Below are positions 15,190 to 21,012 of a DNA stretch of 21,012 bases, piece by piece. Source of the DNA: an uncultured Selenomonadales bacterium (GTDB lineage Bacteria > Bacillota > Negativicutes > Selenomonadales > Selenomonadaceae); assembly GCA_947165405.1 (NCBI GenBank), contig CAMVAG010000012.1:1-21012 (forward strand), in the 5' to 3' direction. Positions within the stretch are counted from its first letter, which is position 1. Each line of letters begins with the position of its first letter. The notes under the pieces were generated by a model, which searched no databases, was not told the origin of the DNA, and saw nothing but the letters and a program-made list of their open reading frames with translations. The position numbers and the translations under genes are program-made.

Positions 15190-15275
15190 TATCGGGGAGC
15201 TTGCAAACAGGCTGAGAGGAAGTTAGGCACTTCGACCCGCGAACCTGATTCGGATAATGCCGACGTAGGAAAAAC
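15190..15275 (+). ncRNA. TPP riboswitch (THI element)
   Basis: Conserved features are in order: CGGGGAGC, the CUGAGAGG box (15212), ACCCGCGAACCUGAUUCGGAUAAUGCC and GACGUAGGAAA. Thiamin pyrophosphate binding turns off downstream genes in this class. A terminator follows at 15288-15327, then thiW and thiC. A near-identical 12-base word (ACAATCGRCAAC) flanks the aptamer on both sides, at 15175-15186 and 15274-15285. No convincing promoter was read upstream. Confidence 0.95.
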
Positions 15276-15287
15276 AATCGACAACGC

Positions 15288-15327
15288 AAAGGGAGGCTTC
15301 CGAATTTTGGAGGCTTTCCTTTTTGTT
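15288..15327 (+). terminator. TPP-riboswitch expression platform (intrinsic terminator)
   Basis: A 14-bp stem with three G-U pairs (AAAGGGAGGCTTCC, 15288-15301, with GGAGGCTTTCCTTT, 15309-15322) around a GAATTTT loop runs into a T-rich stretch. AGGAAA at the 3' edge of the aptamer (15267-15272) can pair with UUUCCU in the right arm (15315-15320), giving a possible anti-terminator when TPP is absent. The thiW SD follows directly. Confidence 0.7.
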
Positions 15328-15344
15328 GCGGCGGAGGTGTTTCT

Positions 15345-15833
15345 TTGGACAAGACAAAAAAATTAACGCTCGCGGCGTGCTTGACGGCGGTGGCTGTCGT
15401 CGGGAGCGTTTTGTCATTTCCCGTGCTCGGAAGTCGTTGCGCGCCCGTTCAACACATGGTCAACGTTTTCTGCGCGGTGCTTTTAGGTTGGCGATACGGT
15501 GTCGGCTCGGCGTTTGCGGCAAGTCTCTTGAGAAATCTCTTCGGCTTGGGAAGTGTGCTTGCATTTCCCGGCAGCATGTGCGGCGCGTTTTTGAGCGGTG
15601 TCGTTTATGCTCGGACGAAAAATATTTGGCTGACGGTTTTGGCTGAAGCGTTCGGCACGGGGATAATCGGCGGGCTTGCGGCTTACCCGACAGCAATTTT
15701 ATTCATGGGCAAAGTTGCCGGCGACGTTGCCTTTTATGTTTACGTTGTTCCGTTTTTAATTTCGACAATCTGCGGAGCGTTTCTTGCAGGGCTTGTCGTC
15801 AAACGCTTTAAAAAATTTTTGATAGGAGAGTAA
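15345..15833 (+). CDS. thiW: Thiamin-precursor ECF transporter S component ThiW
   Basis: ThiW is a small integral membrane substrate-binding (S) component, thought to serve the ECF transporter for the thiamin thiazole. It needs the shared ECF energizing module encoded elsewhere. The 162 residues form about five or six hydrophobic segments; diagnostic are SRCAPVQHMVNVFCAVLLGW and RNLFGLGSVLAFPGSMCGA. The start is TTG with GGAGGT six bases upstream. It lies directly after the TPP riboswitch and seven bases before thiC, so transport of one precursor and synthesis of the other half are coregulated. Confidence 0.9.
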   Translation: MDKTKKLTLAACLTAVAVVGSVLSFPVLGSRCAPVQHMVNVFCAVLLGWRYGVGSAFAASLLRNLFGLGSVLAFPGSMCGAFLSGVVYARTKNIWLTVLAEAFGTGIIGGLAAYPTAILFMGKVAGDVAFYVYVVPFLISTICGAFLAGLVVKRFKKFLIGE

Positions 15834-15839
15834 AATTTT

Positions 15840-17147
15840 ATGTCAACACAAATGCAAACGGCTCGTGAGGGAAAAATTTCAGACGCGATGAAAATCGTAG
15901 CGGAGGCTGAAAAAATTCCCGTTGAAAAAATTCGTGCGGGCGTTGCTCAAGGAATCATTGCAATCTGCGCGAACGTCAACCACAAAAATTTGAAACCGTG
16001 CGGAGTCGGCGCGGGCTTGCGGACGAAAGTCAATGCCAATATCGGAACGTCGAGCACCTTCCCCGAAATTGAGCCCGAACTTTTGAAATTGGACGAGGCT
16101 GTCAAATGCGGCGCGGATTCGGTCATGGACTTGAGCACGGGCAACAACATTTCTCTTTCGCGAAAAAAAATTATCGAGCATTCGTCAATCATGGTCGGCA
16201 CCGTTCCGATTTATCAAGCGGCGGTCGAGGCGATTAAAGCTCACGGCGCGATTGTCTCAATGACGGAAGAAGATTTGCTGCGGACGATTGAGGCTCAAGC
16301 AAAAGACGGCGCGGACTTCATGACGATTCATTGCGGAGTGACGCGGGCGGCGATTGAAAAACTTCGGACTCAAAAGCGCGAAATGGATATTGTAAGTCGC
16401 GGCGGAAGTTTTATCGCCGGCTGGATTCTTCACAACGAACGCGAAAATCCTCTTTACGAACGCTACGACGACATCCTCGACATTTGCGCGAAATACGACG
16501 TGACGATAAGCTTGGGCGACGGCATGAGACCCGGTTGCATTGTCGACGCGACCGACCGTGCTCAATTAACCGAGCTGATAACTTTGGGCGACCTCGTCGA
16601 CCGTGCATGGCGGCGCGGCGTTCAAGTCATGGTTGAAGGCCCCGGACACGTTCCTTTCGACCAAATCGAGGCGAACATGAAACTTGAGAAGCGTCTTTGT
16701 CGAAACGCGCCGTTTTATGTTCTCGGTCCTTTGGTTACTGACGTTGCGCCCGGCTACGACCACATCACTGCGGCTATCGGAGGAACTTTGGCAGCGATAA
16801 GCGGCGCGGATTTTCTCTGCTACGTCACGCCCGCCGAACATCTTTGCTTGCCGACGATTGAAGACGTTCACGACGGAGTTATCGTTTCGAGGATTGCTGC
16901 TCATGCCGCCGACTTGGTTAAGGGCGTCAACGGTGCTCGCGATTGGGATTTGAAGATGGCTCGCGCCCGAAAACTTTTGGATTGGGAAGAGCAAATGAAT
17001 CTTGCGATTGACCCCGACCTTGCCAAAAAGAAACGCGGTGCTCGCAACAAAGCTGACGAAACGGCTTGCTCAATGTGCGGCGATTATTGCGCGGTTAAAA
17101 TCGTCGGGAAATATTTTGACGTGCCCGTTTTTCCTTGCGTCGATTAA
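15840..17147 (+). CDS. thiC: Phosphomethylpyrimidine synthase (ThiC), short form
   Basis: ThiC is a radical SAM enzyme that turns aminoimidazole ribotide into HMP phosphate, the pyrimidine of thiamin. The (beta/alpha)8 core is visible from KPCGVGAGLRTKVNANIGTS onward, with DLSTGNNI, the GVTRAAIEKL region, LGDGMRPGCI and GPGHVPFDQI. The C-terminal cluster motif is CSMCGDYC (Cys410, Cys413, Cys417), a CX2CX3C spacing also seen in clostridial-type enzymes. At 435 residues it lacks the N-terminal extension of the longer proteobacterial form. AGGAG lies upstream (15823-15827). It ends in a hairpin terminator at 17160-17204. Confidence 0.96.
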   Translation: MSTQMQTAREGKISDAMKIVAEAEKIPVEKIRAGVAQGIIAICANVNHKNLKPCGVGAGLRTKVNANIGTSSTFPEIEPELLKLDEAVKCGADSVMDLSTGNNISLSRKKIIEHSSIMVGTVPIYQAAVEAIKAHGAIVSMTEEDLLRTIEAQAKDGADFMTIHCGVTRAAIEKLRTQKREMDIVSRGGSFIAGWILHNERENPLYERYDDILDICAKYDVTISLGDGMRPGCIVDATDRAQLTELITLGDLVDRAWRRGVQVMVEGPGHVPFDQIEANMKLEKRLCRNAPFYVLGPLVTDVAPGYDHITAAIGGTLAAISGADFLCYVTPAEHLCLPTIEDVHDGVIVSRIAAHAADLVKGVNGARDWDLKMARARKLLDWEEQMNLAIDPDLAKKKRGARNKADETACSMCGDYCAVKIVGKYFDVPVFPCVD

Positions 17148-17159
17148 AAAATTTTCTTG

Positions 17160-17204
17160 TGTGCAGTGCGTATTCGATTTCGATTGCGCATTGCACATTT
17201 TTTT
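17160..17204 (+). terminator. Terminator after thiC, resembling the AATGCGCA repeat family
   Basis: The arms 17160-17172 and 17185-17197 form a 13-bp stem with two G-U pairs around 12 bases and are followed by seven T, so it should act as a Rho-independent terminator. The TGCGCATTGCA words resemble the arms of the element between carA and carB, which suggests a captured repeat. The run of T leads straight into the TTGACA of the next promoter. Confidence 0.75.
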
Positions 17205-17231
17205 GACATTGTTTCTGCCTTTATCTATAAT
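17203..17231 (+). promoter_or_regulatory. Consensus promoter of the kinase/HEPN-regulator operon
   Basis: TTGACA (17203-17208), exactly 17 bases and TATAAT (17226-17231) are a perfect sigma-70/sigma-A consensus, the strongest promoter in the window. Start is expected near 17238, with GGAGG at 17262-17266 and ATG at 17274. Dyad CCTCTG/CAGAGG (17233-17238 and 17258-17263) brackets the start and the SD and could be an operator; it is mostly outside the transcript, so it is not an RNA hairpin. Confidence 0.85.
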
Positions 17232-17273
17232 GCCTCTGTCAAAAAATTGTTTGCCTGCAGAGGAGGATTTTGC

Positions 17274-19385
17274 ATGACCGAAGATGTTTTTAATTCAATC
17301 AACGAGCTGAAAAATATTTTTGCAGAATCCCGAAACGCCCGCCTGTTCACCGTCATTCCCGAAAATTTTGACGCGGAAGTTATAAATGCCGCGAAGTCTG
17401 ACCGCGACAAGATGATTGAGGTTTTGAATCGCTTTTACAAAGAGCACTGTCAAAAAGCTGAAGGCGTCGATGATTTTGTCACGCTCTTTGGCGTCTATTG
17501 CAATTATTACATTTTGTACGGGCTGCATTTGATTTTAAAGGAAGACGACTTCTCAACAAACAAAATTTTTGAAAATATCGGTAATGCCTCGCTGAAAGAA
17601 TATTTGTCGCTGATAAGAGAGGGTATCCGAACGCAAGAGCCCGTTCATTTCGAAGAGGCTGTCAAAAAAAATAAAGATTATTCGTTGGCTCATTTCTATT
17701 TGTTCCTTCGCTGTCTTCGCAAGTATTGGAGCCGGAGTGATTATGCGGAACATGAAGAGGAACTTCTTAAACACTACAAAGCGATTCGAAATGACGAGCT
17801 TAAAAATTACGCGGTGGGTCGTTCGGAACTTTTCCCGCATATCAACAATTACATGATTGAATTAATGAAAACTCAACTTGCGGGTATGTTGGCACGATTT
17901 TTCAATTCGGAACAATTAAGCGAATTCATGAAGACAGGAGATAAAATATTTGACGCGCCGCCTTTGCCTTGTCCTTACCTCATGACAAATGAAGAGTTGG
18001 AACGCATGTTCTGCTTTTTTATCGCATATTTATCCTGCAGTTTTCTTGGTGAGATTTATTATTTTTTTTGGGTAGGTATTTGTCGCAGTAAAGAATTTTC
18101 GGAGGCCTTGTCTTTCATTGCAAGTAAATTAGGAATTTGGTCTGAAGATGAAGCTCCTTCAGAACTGTTAAAATTTTTTAAAGAAAATAAGACCGATGCG
18201 GGAATTGCAAAGCTCATCTATGATATTCTCTTCATATTGCCTTTATATCGGGAGGCGACAGAAAAGTTTTTGCATAACTTAAATAAATTTGACTTTCCTA
18301 ACTTTGTGTCTTCCTTTGATAATCAAAAGCAATTCATTCCGATACTTAAAGAATTAAATCCGGATATGGGACAGATTTTTTCAAAAGGTTATTCTGAATT
18401 GGAAAAGTTTAAATTTGATGAAACCGGCGGCAGCCATATGTTTAATCGTTCGCTTTTCTTGGATATTCCGTATAGGATAAAATGGACAAATCAAGAGCTT
18501 TACAATTTGATGGAGCGCATCTCGATACAACACGAAAAAGATACAATGGTAAGGGATTACATGCACACCTACAGTAACATGAAAGCGGATGCTCTCTATG
18601 ACATAGCGCAGTTGCTTTTGAAAAGAGACAATCCCGAAGACAAAAGAAACGGTCGCGAATTGCTTTTGGAATACGCTTTGAAAAAAGAATTATCGAACTC
18701 CGTTTACATGATGCAACTGATGTATAAAAATTCCGTCGAAGACTTGAAAAAAATGATAAAGAAAAGTCTCGTCAGCGCGGAAGACGACCACGAAAGCATA
18801 AGCGATATTTTGAATAAATCTCTGCTGCAATGTTTCATAAATATTTTTTACGGCAATCAATCGGATAAAACAAAAAAGATGGCAGAAAATCTTAAAAAGG
18901 TTTGGGGCAAAACTTTCCTTGAAGATAAAAGAGAGCTGTTTGAGCAGCAATTTATGGAGGCGGACTTTGATTGTTTGGCTTGGCTTTCGCGGGAAGGAAT
19001 AAATTTTACATGCGAGCAAGAGCCCGTTTGGGAAAAAGTTTTTCTTGAACGAGAAAGCTTCGGCTCAACTTTCCTCAAGATTATCTTTGATGAGCTTTGC
19101 GTAAACGTCTTTAAGTACGGCGACTTGAAAGAAGAAATTCGGTTGCGCTTGTCTCAAAATGAAAGTAACGACTTGGTCATTTCGTTTGAAAATCATTTTA
19201 CGCGCTCAAGGGTGGCAAGCGGCACGCAAATCGGCATTGGCTTGTTGAGGCGCAGGATTCAAATTCTCCGGGAGGATGCCAAAAAAAATTGCGTCGAAGT
19301 GGTCGACGATAAGCTTAACAAAATTTTTCGGATAAGGTTGCTTTTGCCGGCGGCTTTGTTTTTGAATCAAGGTTCGTTGCATTGA
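17274..19385 (+). CDS. Soluble histidine-kinase-like protein with large N-terminal helical domain
   Basis: The 703-residue protein has no clear signal peptide or sensing membrane segments. Residues 1-400 are mostly helical and unrecognised. A DHp-like segment with RDYMHTYSNMKADALY puts a candidate phospho-acceptor at His431. At the C-terminus is a GHKL ATPase domain: N-box DELCVNVFKYG (Asn611) and G-box TQIGIGLLRRR (Gly654, Gly656). The D-box is degenerate, with ISFENHF replacing a DxGxG, which recalls the AgrC-type kinases. The ATG at 17274 follows GGAGG at seven bases; the longer frame start at 17157 lies in the terminator hairpin and promoter and was rejected. The stop is 14 bases before the response-regulator gene. 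Codons are more AT-rich than in the metabolic genes, especially 18000-18560, which suggests acquisition. It probably phosphorylates its neighbour. Confidence 0.72.
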   Translation: MTEDVFNSINELKNIFAESRNARLFTVIPENFDAEVINAAKSDRDKMIEVLNRFYKEHCQKAEGVDDFVTLFGVYCNYYILYGLHLILKEDDFSTNKIFENIGNASLKEYLSLIREGIRTQEPVHFEEAVKKNKDYSLAHFYLFLRCLRKYWSRSDYAEHEEELLKHYKAIRNDELKNYAVGRSELFPHINNYMIELMKTQLAGMLARFFNSEQLSEFMKTGDKIFDAPPLPCPYLMTNEELERMFCFFIAYLSCSFLGEIYYFFWVGICRSKEFSEALSFIASKLGIWSEDEAPSELLKFFKENKTDAGIAKLIYDILFILPLYREATEKFLHNLNKFDFPNFVSSFDNQKQFIPILKELNPDMGQIFSKGYSELEKFKFDETGGSHMFNRSLFLDIPYRIKWTNQELYNLMERISIQHEKDTMVRDYMHTYSNMKADALYDIAQLLLKRDNPEDKRNGRELLLEYALKKELSNSVYMMQLMYKNSVEDLKKMIKKSLVSAEDDHESISDILNKSLLQCFINIFYGNQSDKTKKMAENLKKVWGKTFLEDKRELFEQQFMEADFDCLAWLSREGINFTCEQEPVWEKVFLERESFGSTFLKIIFDELCVNVFKYGDLKEEIRLRLSQNESNDLVISFENHFTRSRVASGTQIGIGLLRRRIQILREDAKKNCVEVVDDKLNKIFRIRLLLPAALFLNQGSLH

Positions 19386-19399
19386 AGGGAAGGTGCGTC

Positions 19400-21012
19400 A
19401 TGCAAGATATAAAGCACTGCGACATTTTATGGGTGGATGATTTTGACAAGAGCGAGAAGGTCGATAATCCGCGCAAATATTTGAAGGACTATTTTCCTCC
19501 CGAATTCAGCTTTCGCGTAAGGATTGAGAAAAATTTTTTTAACGCGCTCGTTCACTTGGAAAATAATTTTACAAACTACTCTTGCGTGGTCTTGGATGTC
19601 AATTTCATAAAGGGCTTTAACCTCGACGAATTGAACGATGAAGACGGAGCCTCGCGTGAAGTGCTCGACAGCTTGGAAAGTAAAAAGATACGCTTTGAAG
19701 GCGAAGAGGTTGAAGCCTTTGAAAATCTTGAAGACGATGAAAAAGACATAATCAAAGCGGCCGTGACCCTTCAAAGGTTGTATGAAATTTTAAAAGGCAA
19801 CAATATCATGATTGACGGAGCACTCGACGCGGAAAATATTTTCGCTGACGAGGTCATTGACTTTGAAAGAATCAGCAAGATGATTGAGGCATTTAATCGC
19901 GACGACAATGACTTCAAAAAGAACGCGGGCTATTATCTTTTCCTGTATCTTTTGCAACGAGGGATGCCGCAAAAAAATATTGCCATGCTGACGGGCAACA
20001 AAGGTGAAACGTCGGTAAAGTGGGAGAAAAAATTCAGCGAGGCAAACTTACAATCGCCGAAAGCTTTCGACAGAATGCAATGCGTCCTGACAAAAAAAGT
20101 TCGAACGTCCGAATTTGTCGATTGGCTTGACGATGTTTTTAATCCGCCTTACAGACTTCGGGCTTGTATGGTTGCAATGACGGCAATCCTTCAAAAAATG
20201 CTCGACGACGAAAACATAAAAAGCAAGCTCGTAACCTCCAACGCAATGTGGACTGAAAAAGACAGCGCGGGCGATTACCGTTCCTCTGCCGTAAGAAATT
20301 TTCATCCCGAATACATTCCTTTTCGTTTGCCGGAAGATAAAAAAATATCTGCCGGAATTTTATTCCATTTCATTTCTCAAGTTGTTATTCCGTGGGATAA
20401 ATCGCTCGTGCACAAATGCAGCAACAATTATTATCCGTATTACGCAACGATGAAAACGGCTCGTAATTGGTTGGCGCACCGTGTCATTCAAAATCTCACT
20501 TTGCAGACGGAAAGTTTTTTGTTGGGTGTTTGCATGCGCGGGCTGTTTAACTTTTCAAATGTTAATTCCAAAATATTGAGCGGCTACGAAGAATGGGAAA
20601 ATGATTTGTTGAATTTAATAACGGAACTTGACAATGAAATTAATCCGACTTGCATTGACGGAGTTTCCTCTTTGGTAATCCCCTCGTCGAAAGAATTTTC
20701 TTATCGTTCAAACTATAAGCAAAAGCAATCTGAAAACCAAAGCATACCCGTTCACAATGTATTGAGTTACATGGGAGACCCGGAGAAGAACGGCGCGGCT
20801 CAATCGACGAATGCAATTAAATGTTACGAGGACGATTTACTAAGAGCTTTTTTGCATGGAGTGTACGGTTACATACCTTCCGATAATTTGCAAAAAAATT
20901 TCTTGACGGCATTGGAGAAATCATTGGAAAAAGATATACGCGGAAAATATTTGCAAGCAATTAAGAACAGATTGAAAAAGGCTGTTGACGAATCAAAAAA
21001 ATCCTCCCGCAA
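19400..21012 (+). CDS. Receiver-domain protein with HEPN ribonuclease-type motif (3' end outside window)
   Basis: The frame is open from an ATG at 19400, with AAGGGAAGG upstream, through at least 537 codons to the window end. The N-terminus is receiver-like: ILWVDDF (Asp13/Asp14 acidic pair), CVVLDVNF (Asp66, the candidate phospho-acceptor), IAMLTGN (Thr198) and VLTKKV (a lysine in the place of the conserved one). About 100 extra residues lie between Asp66 and Thr198. A helical region follows, with TARNWLAHRV (Arg355, Asn356, His360), an R-N-x3-H motif as in HEPN ribonucleases. No helix-turn-helix or other DNA-binding motif is evident. The stretch after 375 is unrecognised. It pairs with the kinase-like gene upstream. 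Activity as a phosphorylation-gated RNase is inference; the receiver call is firmer than the HEPN call. Confidence 0.68.
   Translation, partial: MQDIKHCDILWVDDFDKSEKVDNPRKYLKDYFPPEFSFRVRIEKNFFNALVHLENNFTNYSCVVLDVNFIKGFNLDELNDEDGASREVLDSLESKKIRFEGEEVEAFENLEDDEKDIIKAAVTLQRLYEILKGNNIMIDGALDAENIFADEVIDFERISKMIEAFNRDDNDFKKNAGYYLFLYLLQRGMPQKNIAMLTGNKGETSVKWEKKFSEANLQSPKAFDRMQCVLTKKVRTSEFVDWLDDVFNPPYRLRACMVAMTAILQKMLDDENIKSKLVTSNAMWTEKDSAGDYRSSAVRNFHPEYIPFRLPEDKKISAGILFHFISQVVIPWDKSLVHKCSNNYYPYYATMKTARNWLAHRVIQNLTLQTESFLLGVCMRGLFNFSNVNSKILSGYEEWENDLLNLITELDNEINPTCIDGVSSLVIPSSKEFSYRSNYKQKQSENQSIPVHNVLSYMGDPEKNGAAQSTNAIKCYEDDLLRAFLHGVYGYIPSDNLQKNFLTALEKSLEKDIRGKYLQAIKNRLKKAVDESKKSSR

Noticed and set aside
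17233..17263. RNA hairpin sequestering the kinase SD (CCTCTG/CAGAGG)
   Set aside because: The left arm lies upstream of the expected transcription start, so it would not be in the mRNA; kept only as a possible DNA operator.
17157..17273. Longer start for the kinase-like gene (39 extra residues)
   Set aside because: It would translate the thiC terminator hairpin and the TTGACA/TATAAT promoter; the ATG at 17274 has a proper SD.

Overview
The window looks like a chromosomal segment of a Gram-positive-type (Bacillota) bacterium, possibly one of the Negativicutes/Selenomonadaceae. This rests on strong GGAGG Shine-Dalgarno (SD) sites, frequent TTG starts, TPP- and FMN-riboswitch-controlled vitamin operons of Bacillota type, a ThiW transporter and LacX-like and YkgJ-like genes. 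The lineage is inferred from gene content, not from a marker gene. No rRNA, tRNA, CRISPR array, transposase or phage gene was seen.

Layout. (1) 1-149, minus: the start of a ComF-type gene that leaves the window. (2) 259-5014, plus: carA and carB, split by a four-helix-bundle gene lying between inverted repeats. (3) 5278-6078, plus: an SppA-type peptidase with its own promoter and terminator. (4) 6233-9089, plus: a short RNase E/G, a LacX-like epimerase and an MBL-fold hydrolase. The MBL gene carries an in-frame palindromic repeat insertion and meets ribH tail to tail, with overlapping stop codons. (5) 15089-9086, minus: the riboflavin locus. ribD leads a transcript with a macro-domain gene, a papain/C39-like gene and a YkgJ-type gene. 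A new promoter in the 3' end of ykgJ then starts an FMN riboswitch transcript carrying ribE, ribBA, a GT-A-like gene and ribH. (6) 15190-17147, plus: TPP riboswitch, thiW, thiC. (7) 17203-21012, plus: a perfect consensus promoter drives a histidine-kinase-like protein of 703 residues and a receiver-domain protein of at least 537 residues with an R-N-x3-H HEPN ribonuclease motif. The second gene runs off the end.

How the genes work together. CarA and CarB make carbamoyl phosphate for pyrimidines and arginine. The Rib enzymes form a complete GTP and ribulose-5-P to riboflavin set (RibBA, RibD, RibE, RibH, lacking only the phosphatase step). ThiW and ThiC supply the thiamin pyrimidine. Five promoters of the form TTGNNN-N17-TANNNT can be read by eye, so the transcription units are fairly clear.

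The most interesting region is the last one: a soluble two-component pair in which the response regulator appears to be wired to a HEPN ribonuclease rather than to a DNA-binding domain. It looks like a stress or phage-defence signalling module. Also notable are the two palindromic repeat insertions (one sits between carA and carB and appears to supply carA's last codons and stop), a readable anti-terminator design for the FMN riboswitch, and a truncated RNase G.
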